NCBI GenBank assembly: GCA_016710065.1
Contig: JADJLP010000005.1
Coordinates: 1 to 18,756, forward strand
Source: Candidatus Ideonella esbjergensis
Lineage (GTDB): Bacteria > Pseudomonadota > Gammaproteobacteria > Burkholderiales > Burkholderiaceae_C
Length of the DNA stretch: 18,756 nt
Direction: 5' to 3'
The notes below the pieces were generated by a model, which did no database searches, had not been told where the DNA came from, and saw only the letters and a program-made list of their open reading frames with translations. Both the position numbers and the translations under genes were made by a program. Positions 7,912 to 15,955 of the stretch are shown here, in pieces. How positions within the stretch are numbered: the stretch's first letter is position 1; each line of letters opens with the position of its first letter.

Positions 7912-7938
7912 TGAAAGCGCTTTCGTGAAAGCGTTTTC
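7912..7938. promoter_or_regulatory. Tandem LacI-family operators
   Basis: Two near-identical copies, TGAAAGCGCTTTC (7912-7924) and TGAAAGCGTTTTC (7926-7938), repeat with a 14-bp period. The core GAAAGCGCTTTC (7913-7924) is a perfect 12-bp palindrome with the central CG typical of LacI/GalR-family operators; the second copy has one mismatch in its symmetry. They lie about 165-190 bp upstream of the TonB receptor start, so a sugar-responsive LacI-family repressor probably controls the receptor and perhaps the genes after it. No lacI-type gene lies in this window, so the regulator would be encoded elsewhere. Confidence 0.75.
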
Positions 7939-8034
7939 CAAGATCCGATCCGCGATGCTGCGGGCCATCACCTGAGCATGGGCCCGGGTGCGTCCTTCAT
8001 GGGCGGCATCGCCTTTGGTGTTGGCGACCTATCC

Positions 8035-8063
8035 TTGCCCACTCACGCCAAAAGGCATATGCT
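8035..8063 (+). promoter_or_regulatory. Candidate sigma-70 promoter for vapBC
   Basis: TTGCCC (8035-8040) and TATGCT (8058-8063) are separated by exactly 17 bases, each matching 4 of 6 consensus positions. Transcription would begin near 8070, inside the palindrome at 8065-8076, which fits autoregulation by the VapBC complex. Confidence 0.5.
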
Positions 8064-8064
8064 T

Positions 8065-8076
8065 TGGTATATACCA
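8065..8076. promoter_or_regulatory. Palindrome TGGTATATACCA, candidate VapBC operator
   Basis: A perfect 12-bp palindrome lies just after the candidate -10 element and 18 bases upstream of the vapB start. Type II antitoxins with AbrB-like folds commonly bind such palindromes at their own promoters, with the toxin as co-repressor. The site is seen directly; the role is inferred. Confidence 0.5.
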
Positions 8077-8093
8077 GACCTTGGAGCACGGGC

Positions 8094-8354
8094 ATGAGCC
8101 AGATTGCAAAGCTGTTCATCAATGGGCGCAGCCAGGCAGTGCGCCTGCCGGTTGCCTTTCGGTTCGACGCCAAGGAAGTGTTCATTCGCCGTGACCCCGA
8201 AACGGGTGAGGTGATCTTGTCGAGCCGGCCAACGAGCTGGGAAGGCTTTTTCTCCATGCTCAAGAGTGCCGAAGCGCCCACCAGCTTTCTGAACAAGAAA
8301 GAGCGCGGCCAGAAAACCCAGCGCCGCGACCCCTTCGAGGGCTGGCACGAATGA
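8094..8354 (+). CDS. vapB: VapB-type antitoxin (SpoVT/AbrB-like)
   Basis: An 86-residue antitoxin. The N-terminal AbrB-like swapped-hairpin DNA-binding domain is visible as AKLFINGRSQAVRLP followed by FRFDAKEVFIRRDPETGEVIL, a close fit to the VapB/VagC family. The C-terminal half (roughly residues 48-86, charged, ending RDPFEGWHE) would wrap the toxin. The ATG at 8094-8096 has GGAG (8083-8086) seven bases upstream; an in-frame start 30 bases earlier would lie within the operator and is not favoured. Its stop overlaps the vapC start by four bases (ATGA, 8351-8354), which implies translational coupling. The complex should neutralise VapC and repress its own promoter at the palindrome just upstream. 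Confidence 0.93.
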   Translation: MSQIAKLFINGRSQAVRLPVAFRFDAKEVFIRRDPETGEVILSSRPTSWEGFFSMLKSAEAPTSFLNKKERGQKTQRRDPFEGWHE

Positions 8355-8749
8355 AGCGCTACATGCTGGACACCAACACGGTTAGCCACTTGATCAAGGC
8401 CCATCCACTGGTTGCCAAGCGCTTGGTGGCCGTGCCCATGGCAGCCGTCTGCATATCGGCCATCACCGAGGGTGAACTTCTCTTTGGGCTGGCGAAGCGG
8501 CCAGAGGCAAAGCGGCTGCATGCCGCCGTGCGGCAGTTCCTGTTGCGCGTTGACGTGCTGCCTTGGGACAGCGCCACTGCCGAGCCCTATGGCCGGCTGC
8601 GGGCGGGGTTGGGGGTGGCCGGCAAGGTGCTTGCGCCGCTTGATTTGCTGATCGCCGCGCATGCTGTGAGTACCGGGGCCGTCCTGGTGACGAATGACCA
8701 GGCCTTCGCCCAAGTGGCCAGGCTTGAGCTGGAAGATTGGACGCGCTGA
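8351..8749 (+). CDS. vapC: VapC-type PIN-domain ribonuclease toxin
   Basis: A 132-residue PIN-domain toxin, a Mg2+-dependent RNase that in studied VapC proteins cuts tRNA or rRNA and stops growth. The conserved acidic residues are present: D7 in MLDTNTVSHL, E42 in ITEGELLFG, D98 in PLDLLIAAHA, and D116 after VLVTN. The length is normal, so the toxin looks intact and catalytically competent. It overlaps vapB by four bases. The stop (8747-8749) is only 4 bases before the response-regulator start, with no room for a promoter in between, so the toxin-antitoxin pair and the two-component system appear to share a transcript unless a promoter lies inside vapC. Cellular target unknown. Confidence 0.94.
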   Translation: MKRYMLDTNTVSHLIKAHPLVAKRLVAVPMAAVCISAITEGELLFGLAKRPEAKRLHAAVRQFLLRVDVLPWDSATAEPYGRLRAGLGVAGKVLAPLDLLIAAHAVSTGAVLVTNDQAFAQVARLELEDWTR

Positions 8750-8753
8750 GCCT

Positions 8754-9431
8754 ATGAACCTCCTGCTCGCCGAAGACGACGCCATCCTGGCTGACGCCCT
8801 CACCACGCAGTTGCAGGGCGCGGGCTTCAGCGTGGAGCACGCACCCAATGGCGCGGTGGCCGAGTACCTGCTGCTCAAGCAAGCCTTCGATCTGGCCATC
8901 CTCGATCTGGGCCTGCCTATGGTGGACGGGCTCACCGTGCTGCGCCGCGTGCGGGCAGCCTCGCGCGAGTTGCCGGTGCTGGTGCTGACGGCGCTCGACA
9001 GCCTGGACGACCGCGTGGCCGGGCTGAACGCCGGGGCCGACGACTACCTGACCAAGCCCTTTGACTTCCCCGAGCTGGAAGCCAGGCTGCGCGCCCTGTT
9101 GCGCCGCAGCCGGCCCGCCAACCACAAGGCCGAGCTGGGCCACTTGAGCTTCGACCGCGACGCCCGCCGGGCCGCCGTGCAGGGCCAGCCGCTGGACCTG
9201 AGCCCGCGCGAATGGATGCTGCTGGACCTGCTGCTCTCGCAGCGCGACAAGGTGGTCACCAAGGAGCAGATTGGCCAGGCCTGGGCGGTGGAGCGCTCGG
9301 AGGTGGGCGGCAACAATGCCATCGAGGTCTACATCCACCGCCTGCGCCGCAAGCTGGAGGACTCGGGCTTGGTGATACGCACGGTGCGCGGCCTGGGCTA
9401 CCTGCTGGAGGCCGAGGCCGAGCCGGCCTGA
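8754..9431 (+). CDS. Two-component response regulator, OmpR/PhoB family (QseB/PmrA/TctD-like)
   Basis: A 225-residue DNA-binding response regulator. The receiver domain (1-116) has the acidic pair E7-D8 in LLAEDDAIL, the phosphoacceptor D51 in LAILDLGLPMVDGL, T79 in VLVLTA, and K101 in LTKPFD. The C-terminal winged helix (about 128-220) includes LDLSPREWMLLDLLL, the recognition region NNAIEVYIHRLRRKL, and the wing RTVRGLGYLLE. The start at ATG 8754-8756 matches the family N-terminus; its Shine-Dalgarno is poor and it follows vapC by 4 bases, so it may be translationally coupled. The sensor kinase gene follows after 12 bases. QseB/PmrA relatives bind paired TTAA half-sites with 11-bp spacing; two such boxes occur in this window (7865-7880 and 10904-10919). 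Its position ahead of a sugar ABC operon suggests control of sugar uptake, as GltR does in Pseudomonas. Confidence 0.95.
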   Translation: MNLLLAEDDAILADALTTQLQGAGFSVEHAPNGAVAEYLLLKQAFDLAILDLGLPMVDGLTVLRRVRAASRELPVLVLTALDSLDDRVAGLNAGADDYLTKPFDFPELEARLRALLRRSRPANHKAELGHLSFDRDARRAAVQGQPLDLSPREWMLLDLLLSQRDKVVTKEQIGQAWAVERSEVGGNNAIEVYIHRLRRKLEDSGLVIRTVRGLGYLLEAEAEPA

Positions 9432-9443
9432 GGCGCGCACTGC

Positions 9444-10907
9444 ATGTTGTCGGGCGCGCGCTCACTGCACCGCCAGTTGCTGATGTGGCTGCTGCTGCCG
9501 CAATTGGTGCTGTGGATGGCCGGGGCCTACTTCACCTACAACCTGGCGGCGCGCTATGCCAACCGGGCCATTGACGCCACGCTCTCGCAGGCCTCGCGGG
9601 CGCTGGCACGGCAGGTGAAGCCCATCGACAGTGGCCTGTTCATCGACTTTCCCCGTGCTGCACAAGACATCCTGGAGAGCGACCCCGAAGACCGGGTGTT
9701 CTACACCGTCAGCTCGCCGCCGGGCCAGTTCATCCTGGGCAACCGGCACCTGCCGGCGCCCCAGATGACGCAACCGGATTTTGGCGAGCCCTACTTCTAC
9801 GATGCCAAGGTGCCCAGCGCCCTCGGCAGCACCACGGCAGGCAGCACAGACGCCGTGCGCGTGGCCGCGCTGTACCTGCGCTATGCCACCGCCAGCACGC
9901 CCGACCAGACCATGTTGGTGCAGGTGGCCCGCTCCAGTGCCAACCGCGAGGAGCTGGCGCGCAGCATCCTGGTGGACACGCTGCTGCCACTCTCGGGCGT
10001 GATGCTGCTGATGAGCATGGTTGTCTGGGCCGGCATACGCGCGGGCCTGGCGCCACTGGCCCTGCTGCAGCGCAAGGTGGAGGGCCGTGCTGCCAACCTG
10101 CTGGCGCCCATCCAGTTGGAGGCGGCGCCGCCCGAGGTGCGCTCGCTGGCGCGCGCCATGAATGACCTGCTGGAAGAGGTGAACCACAGCGTGATGGCGC
10201 AAAAACGCTTCATCAGCGACGCCGCCCACCAGTTGCGCACACCGCTGGCCGGCCTGAAGAGCCAGACCGAGCTGGCCCTGCGCGACGCCACCGACCCCGC
10301 CCTGTCCGCGCGCCTGCAGCGGGTGCACGAGAGCGCCACCCGCAGTGCGCACCTGGTGAACCAGTTGCTCACCCTGGCGCGGGCTGAGCCCGAATCGGTC
10401 AACCTGCAAGACCGCCAGGCAGTGGACCTGCGGCGCCTGGCCCGCGAGCTGACGGCCGAGACCGTGCCTCGCGCACTGCAAGCCGGCGTGGATCTGGGCC
10501 TGGACGAGGCAGACGAAGCCGACGGCGACGACGAAGCCCTGCAGGTTCACGGCATCACCCTGCTGCTGCGCGAGGCCCTGGCCAACCTGCTGGACAACGC
10601 CATCCGCTATGCCGGCAAAGGCAGCACGGTGACGGTGCGCGTGCGCCGGCAGGATGAACAGGCCGTGCTGGAGGTGGAAGACAACGGCCCCGGCGTGCCC
10701 GAGCAAGAGCTGGCGCACGTGGTGCAACGCTTTGTGCGCGCCACGCAGGACGGCACCGGCTGCGGCCTGGGCCTGGCCATAGTGCGCGAGATCGTGGAGC
10801 GGCACGCAGGCAGCTTTCAGCTCCATGCGGTGGGGCCCCACGGCCTGTTGGCCAGGGCCAGCCTGCCCCTGCTGGGCAAGGGTAAGCCCGGCGCCGCGAA
10901 GTATTAA
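9444..10907 (+). CDS. Sensor histidine kinase with 2CSK_N sensor region (TctE/QseC-like)
   Basis: A 487-residue inner-membrane histidine kinase, partner of the regulator 12 bases upstream. The membrane segment at about residues 11-33 and a second at about 178-200 bracket a periplasmic region of roughly 145 residues like the 2CSK_N sensor domain of TctE-type kinases. A short linker leads to the dimerisation helix with the phosphoacceptor H262 in SDAAHQLRTPL, followed by the ATPase domain: N-box ALANLLDNAIRYA (N385), DNGPGVP (413-419), and GCGLGLAIVREI (439-450). An acidic run, DEADEADGDDEA (354-365), lies between the H-box helices and the N-box. TctE-type kinases often sense carboxylates or sugars directly or through a periplasmic binding protein; ligand unknown here. 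The stop codon forms part of the palindromic paired-TTAA box before the next operon. Confidence 0.95.
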   Translation: MLSGARSLHRQLLMWLLLPQLVLWMAGAYFTYNLAARYANRAIDATLSQASRALARQVKPIDSGLFIDFPRAAQDILESDPEDRVFYTVSSPPGQFILGNRHLPAPQMTQPDFGEPYFYDAKVPSALGSTTAGSTDAVRVAALYLRYATASTPDQTMLVQVARSSANREELARSILVDTLLPLSGVMLLMSMVVWAGIRAGLAPLALLQRKVEGRAANLLAPIQLEAAPPEVRSLARAMNDLLEEVNHSVMAQKRFISDAAHQLRTPLAGLKSQTELALRDATDPALSARLQRVHESATRSAHLVNQLLTLARAEPESVNLQDRQAVDLRRLARELTAETVPRALQAGVDLGLDEADEADGDDEALQVHGITLLLREALANLLDNAIRYAGKGSTVTVRVRRQDEQAVLEVEDNGPGVPEQELAHVVQRFVRATQDGTGCGLGLAIVREIVERHAGSFQLHAVGPHGLLARASLPLLGKGKPGAAKY

Positions 10908-10919
10908 TGATTCATTAAC
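10904..10919. promoter_or_regulatory. Paired TTAA box, candidate response-regulator site (site B)
   Basis: TTAATGATTCATTAAC has two TTAA cores 11 bp apart and is also a near-perfect palindrome (TTAATGA-T-TCATTAA, 10904-10918). It fits the PmrA/QseB pattern HTTAAK-N5-HTTAAK at all but the last base. It overlaps the stop codon of the kinase gene and lies 53 bp upstream of the second binding-protein start, an island of A/T in GC-rich DNA. Together with site A (7865-7880) it defines a shared TTAAT-N6-TTAAC pattern. No clear -10 element follows it. Confidence 0.5.
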
Positions 10920-10972
10920 ATGGCGCCGCGCCGGGCACAGGGCCCACGCTCTCACGACCCCGAGGACACGCC

Positions 10973-12006
10973 ATGACCCAAGCCCCCCACACCACTGCGC
11001 CGCGCCGCCACCGGCTGGCGCTCGCCGCCGCCCTGATGACCTTGGGCGCCAGCGCAACCCATGCCGGTGAGGTGGAGGTGCTGCACTGGTGGACCAGCGG
11101 TGGCGAGGCCAAGGCCGCTGGCGCGCTGAAATCCACGCTGCAGGAGAAGGGCCACACCTGGAAAGACTTTGCCGTGGCCGGTGGCGGTGGTGATGCCGCC
11201 ATGACGGTGCTGAAGTCGCGCGTGGTGTCGGGCAATGCGCCCTCGGCCGCGCAGATCAAGGGCCCTTCATTGCAAGAGTGGGCGCGCAATGGCGTGCTGG
11301 CCAGCGTGGACGACGTGGCCAAGGCCGACCACTGGGACGACGCGCTGCCCAAGGTGGTCAGCGACATCATGAAATACAAGGGCAGCTACATCGCCGTGCC
11401 GGTGAACGTGCACCGCGTGAACTGGCTCTGGGCCAACCCGGCCGCCTTCAAGAAGGCCGGCGCCACCGTTCCCACCACCTGGGACGAATTCTTTGTGGCG
11501 GCAGAGGCACTGATGATCAAGGGCGAGGCCGGCATGCAGATCATGGGCGACTGGGCCAAGGGCGAGTTCATCGCTGCCGGCAAGGCGCCGGGCAAGGATT
11601 TCGTTTGCACGCCCGCCCCCGGCACCGCCAAGGCCTACACCTTCAACATCGATTCGTTCGCGATGTTCAAGCTCAAGAACGAGGCCAACGTGAAGGCGCA
11701 AAGGGACCTGGCCGGCGCCGTCATGTCGCCCGCCTTCCAGGAGACCTTCAGCCTGAACAAGGGCTCCATCCCCGTGCGCATGGGCCTGAAGATGGACAAG
11801 TTCGACGACTGCGCCAAGGCCTCGGCCACCGATTTCATGGCCACCGCCAAGGCCGGCACCCTGCTGCCCTCGCTGGCCCACGGCATGGCCGTGCCCTCGT
11901 CGCCGAAGGCGCCATCAAGGACGTGGTGAGCCAGTTCTGGAATTCCGACAAGATGACGGCCAAGGACGCGATGGGCAAGATCGCATCGGCTGCAAAGAGC
12001 AAGTGA
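10973..12006 (+). CDS. Second sugar-binding protein, with internal deletion and a frameshift
   Basis: A paralogue of the binding protein at 384-1637. It starts at ATG 10973-10975 with GAGGA (10962-10966) six bases upstream, has a signal peptide (about 25 residues, cleavage near THA-G), and carries the family motif VLHWWTSGGE. Two defects are visible. First, near 11506-11513 the sequence jumps from VAAEAL straight to MIKGEAGMQIMGDW, skipping about 80 residues that the first paralogue has at that point (the whole PLAHGGQ to NDATA part of lobe 2); the frame is kept. Second, near 11902 one base (a G in TCGTCGGCC) appears lost, so the frame opening at 10973 would end at 11929 while the true C-terminus (AEGAIKDVVSQFWNSDKM) continues in the +2 frame to the TGA at 12004-12006. 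As written it could not make a normal sugar-binding protein. Substrate type inferred as glucose or mannose. Confidence 0.85.
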
Positions 12007-12007
12007 C

Positions 12008-12865
12008 ATGAGGGCTGCGCTCTTGCCGAAGCTGGTGATAGCGCCCTCCTTCGTCCTGTCGTTCCTGTTCATCTACGGCCTGATGGCCTGGAACGGCTAT
12101 CTCTCTCTCGGCCTCCACGCTGCTGCCCAACTACGAGTACGTGGGTTTCGAGCAGTACGGCGAGTTGTTCGAGTCGGAACGCTGGTGGGTGGCAGCCAAG
12201 AACCTCGGTATCTTTGGCGGCCTGTTCATCGGTGGCAGCATGGCCCTGGGCCTGCTGCTGGCCATCCTGCTCGACCAGAAGGTGCGCGCCAGGGCCTGCT
12301 GCGCACCATCTACCTGTACCCGATGGCGCTCTGGTTCATCGTCACTGGCACGGCCTGGAAGTGGATTCTCAACCCCGGCCTCGGCATCGAGCATTTGGTG
12401 CAGCAATGGGGCTTCGCCACCTTCGAGTTTGGCTGGCTGGTGGATCCCGACATGGCCATCTACTGCGTGGTCATCGCCGGCATCTGGCAGAGCGCGGGCT
12501 TTGTGATGGCGCTGTTCCTGGCCGGGCTGCGCGGCATTGACGACAGCATCATCAAGGCCGCCCAGGTGGACGGCGCCAGCCTGCCGCGCATCTACTGGCG
12601 CATCCTCATCCCCACGCTGCGGCCGGTGTTCTTCAGCACGCTGATGGTGGTCAGCCACCTGGCCATCAAGAGCTTCGACCTGGTGATGGCGCTCACCGCC
12701 GGCGGCCCGGGCTTTGCCACCGACATGCCCGCCACCTTCATGTACACCATGGCCTTCTCGCGCGGGCAGATCGGCCTGGGCGCGGCCAGCGCCACCATCA
12801 TGCTGGCCACGGTGGCGGCCATCGTGGTGCCGTACCTGTATTCCGGAATTGCGGGTGGGAAATGA
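12008..12865 (+). CDS. Sugar ABC transporter permease, MalF type (two compensating frameshifts)
   Basis: A 285-codon inner-membrane permease, paralogue of the one at the left edge. ATG 12008-12010 follows the binding-protein stop by one base. The frame is open throughout, but between about 12104 and 12291 the family protein is encoded in another frame: YEYVGFEQYGELFESERWW and the DQKVRA helix are found there, while the annotated frame gives low-complexity residues. The first shift lies in a CT run (about 12101-12110) and looks like loss of one CT unit; the second, near 12291, like loss of one G before GGCCTGCTG. The two sum to three bases and so restore the frame. After that GLLRTIYLYPMALWFIVTGTAWKW and the EAA loop (AAQVDGASLPRIYWRILIP, coded about 12558-12612) are normal. 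The stop overlaps the next start by four bases (ATGA). Confidence 0.87.
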   Translation: MRAALLPKLVIAPSFVLSFLFIYGLMAWNGYLSLGLHAAAQLRVRGFRAVRRVVRVGTLVGGSQEPRYLWRPVHRWQHGPGPAAGHPARPEGARQGLLRTIYLYPMALWFIVTGTAWKWILNPGLGIEHLVQQWGFATFEFGWLVDPDMAIYCVVIAGIWQSAGFVMALFLAGLRGIDDSIIKAAQVDGASLPRIYWRILIPTLRPVFFSTLMVVSHLAIKSFDLVMALTAGGPGFATDMPATFMYTMAFSRGQIGLGAASATIMLATVAAIVVPYLYSGIAGGK

Positions 12866-13736
12866 ACCTGACCGCCGCATCAGCCTGGGCCGCATCGCTG
12901 CTGCTGGCCGCCCTGCTGCTGTTCGCGGCCTTCTTCCTCACGCCGCTGTACGTGATGCTGAGCACCTCGCTCAAGACCATGGACGAGATGCGCAACGGCA
13001 CCTGCTCTCGCCGCCCAGCGCGCCCAACCTTGCCGCCTGGGCCAAGGCCTGGAGCTCGGCCTGCACCGGCACCGACTGCGGCGGCCTGCAAGCCCTTCTT
13101 CATGAACTCGGTGTGGATGGTGCTGCCGGCGGTGCTGGCCTCCACGCTGATCGGCGCGGTGAACGGCTATGTGCTGAGCAAGTGGCGCTTTCGCGGCAGC
13201 GAATTCATGTTTGCGCTGCTGCTGTTTGGCGTGTTCATGCCGATGCAGGTGGTGCTGCTGCCGATGAGCCAGGTGCTGGGCTGGCTGGGCATCGCCAGCT
13301 CGATCTGGGGCCTGATGCTGGTGCACGTGATCGCCGGCATCCCCAGCACCACGCTGTTCTTCCGCAACTACCACGTGGGCCTGCCCGACGAGCTGATCAA
13401 GGCCGCCATGCTCGACGGCGCGGGCTTCTGGCAGATCTTCTGGCGCATCGTGCTGCCGCTGTCCACGCCGATCCTGGTGGTGACGCTGATCTGGCAGTTC
13501 ACCAACATCTGGAACGATTTTCTCTACGGCGTGGTCTTCTCCGGCGCCGACAGCAAGCCCATCACCGTGGGCCTGAACAACCTCGCCAACACCTCCAGCT
13601 CGGTGAAGGAATACAACGTGGACATGGCCGCCGCACTGATCGCCGCGCTGCCCACGCTGGTCGTCTACGTGCTGGCGGGCAAGTACTTCGTGCGCGGGCT
13701 CACGGCCGGCGCGGTCAAGGGTGGAACAGGCAAGCC

Positions 13737-13749
<13 letters not shown>
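12862..13749 (+). CDS. Sugar ABC transporter permease, MalG type (two compensating frameshifts)
   Basis: A 295-codon inner-membrane permease forming the pore with the MalF-type partner. The start overlaps the previous stop (ATGA at 12862-12865). The first membrane segment and the MalG-typical LYVMLSTSLKTMDEMRNG are clear. Between about 13003 and 13090 the true sequence (NLLSPPSAPNLAAWAKAW and onwards) is in another frame: an A seems lost in GGCAACCTG near 13003, and an extra C appears near 13090 in GGCCTGCAAG. From KPFFMNSVWM onwards the protein is normal, including the EAA loop KAAMLDGAGFWQIFWRIVLP (coded about 13400-13458) and the C-terminal membrane helix ending GKYFVRGLTAGAVKG, typical of the family. 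It overlaps the ATPase gene by 13 bases, so the ABC genes form one operon. Confidence 0.88.
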
Positions 13750-14806
<1,057 letters not shown>

Positions 14807-14840
14807 GGCGCGTCATGCCATCTTTCGGGTCTTGGTCCAT

Positions 14841-14900
14841 CATTCCCGCGAGGGGATCCACGACAAGCCCCAAAGGAAGGCTGGATTCGCCTTCGCGGGA
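14841..14900. repeat. REP-like palindromic repeat, copy 1
   Basis: Inverted arms CATTCCCGCGAGGGGATCCA (14841-14860) and TGGATTCGCCTTCGCGGGA (14882-14900) flank a 21-base centre. The pattern is the extragenic repeat of the TTCCCGCGAAGGCGGGAA kind with a GGATTC side arm, known from many Burkholderiales genomes. It sits between the ATPase and phosphodiesterase genes. Both arms are a base or two short of that pattern, as in copy 2 at 15864-15905. Confidence 0.6.
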
Positions 14901-14903
14901 TAC

Positions 14904-15853
14904 GTGGCCCTGGCCTTCGGTCTGCTGGCCCTGCTGGCCGCCGCCCCAGGCCCAGGCCATCGACCTGCAAGGCCATCGAGGTGTGCGGCCTGCGCGCCGG
15001 AAAACTCGCTGGCCCGTTTCGAGATGGCCATCCTGCTGGGCGTGACCACGCGCTGGAAACCGACGCTGCCATCACCCGCGACGGCGTGGCGGTGTTGCAC
15101 CACGACCTGGCGCTGAATCCCAACCACACGCGCAATGGCAAGGTGCGCTGGCTGGGGATCGCCCGCACCCATCCACGCCATGAGCCTGGCAGAGGTGCAG
15201 GCCTACGACATCGGCCGCATCAAGCCCGGCAGCAAGTACGCCCGGCAGTTCGCCGAGCAAAGCCCATCGACGGCACGCGCGTGCCGCGCCTGGCCGATCT
15301 GTTCGAGATGGTCAGCGCAGGGCAACAACAAGATGCGCTTCGCCATCGAAACCAAGGTGAATCCCGAGCGCCCCGAGGCCACGCTGGCGCCCGAGCCCTT
15401 TGCCACCAACTGGTGGCCGAGATGCGCGCCGCCATGGCATGGCCGCGGGTGCAGATCATGTCGTTCGATTGGCGCACGCTGCAGGTGATCCAGCGCATCG
15501 CGCCGGAGATTCCCACGGTCTACCTCACGGCGCAGCAGCGTTGGATGGACATCCGCGCCACCAGGGCAAGGCACATCGGTGTGGACCGCCAGCTTCCAGT
15601 ACAAGGACCACGGCTCGGTGCCGCCGCATGATCCAAAGGCCGCGGGCGGCGCTTACTGGTCGGTGTTCCACACGGCGACATGACGCCCGCCAAGATGCGG
15701 CAGGCGCATGCCCTGGGCCTGAAGGTGCTGGGTGGACCTGAACGACGCGCCCACCATGGCCGGCCTGGTGGACATGGGCGTGGACGGCCTGATCACCGAC
15801 CGAGGCGACATTGCCCAGCAAGCTGCTGGCCGACAAGGGTGCCCGTGGATTGA
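14904..15853 (+). pseudogene. Glycerophosphodiester phosphodiesterase (GDPD/UgpQ family), multiply frameshifted
   Basis: This would hydrolyse glycerophosphodiesters to glycerol-3-phosphate and an alcohol. Fragments in all three frames line up in family order: a hydrophobic leader (ALAFGLLALLAAA) suggesting export, IDLQGHRGV with the first catalytic histidine, PENSLARFEMAILLGVTT, ETDAAITRDGVAVLHHDL with the metal-binding E-x-D and second histidine motif, SLAEVQAYDIGRIKPGSKY, GTRVPRLADLFEMV, MRFAIETKVNPE, VQIMSFDWRTLQVIQRIAP, and DLNDAPTMAGLVDMGVDGLITDR. The end reads as ADKG-VPVD then TGA at 15851-15853 if one G is restored. The start is uncertain: GTG 14904-14906 opens the leader, but an upstream ATG may have been lost. 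About 950 bases, near normal length. At least ten indels make the start and frame approximate. Its role beside a sugar transporter is unclear. Confidence 0.78.
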
Positions 15854-15863
15854 CGGGCCGCAC

Positions 15864-15905
15864 TGGATTCCGCCCCCTCTTCGTCATTCCCGCGAAGGCG
15901 GAATG
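15864..15905. repeat. REP-like palindromic repeat, copy 2
   Basis: TGGATTCCGCC (15864-15874) and CATTCCCGCGAAGGCGGAATG (15885-15905) repeat the elements of copy 1 at 14841-14900. The hairpin TTCCCGC-GAAG-GCGGAA lacks one G of the usual GCGGGAA, and the first arm one C of TTCCCGCC. It separates the phosphodiesterase end from the epimerase start and may act as a transcript-stabilising or terminating hairpin. Confidence 0.65.
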
Positions 15906-15955
15906 ATGACGGCAGGCGCCTGTGGCGCAACCGGCCTCTGAGGTCGCATGGAAAC

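Larger units (their letters stand above)
7750..8093. other. Divergent intergenic regulatory region (TonB receptor / vapB)
   Basis: This 344-base stretch separates the minus-strand receptor from the plus-strand vapBC genes. It contains, left to right, the receptor Shine-Dalgarno (7757-7762), a lone GTTAAG (7844-7849), the paired-TTAA box, the tandem LacI-type operators, and the vapBC promoter and palindrome, each listed separately. Positions 7850-7912 are clearly richer in A/T than the surroundings, as expected of a promoter. I could not pick a convincing -10/-35 pair for the receptor. No protein gene is supported here. Confidence 0.7.

Noticed and set aside
7978..8097. Possible 39-codon leader peptide ending in an ATGA overlap with vapB
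   Set aside because: The overlap is suggestive, but the best promoter would start transcription near 8070, downstream of its start, and no Shine-Dalgarno or recognisable sequence supports it.
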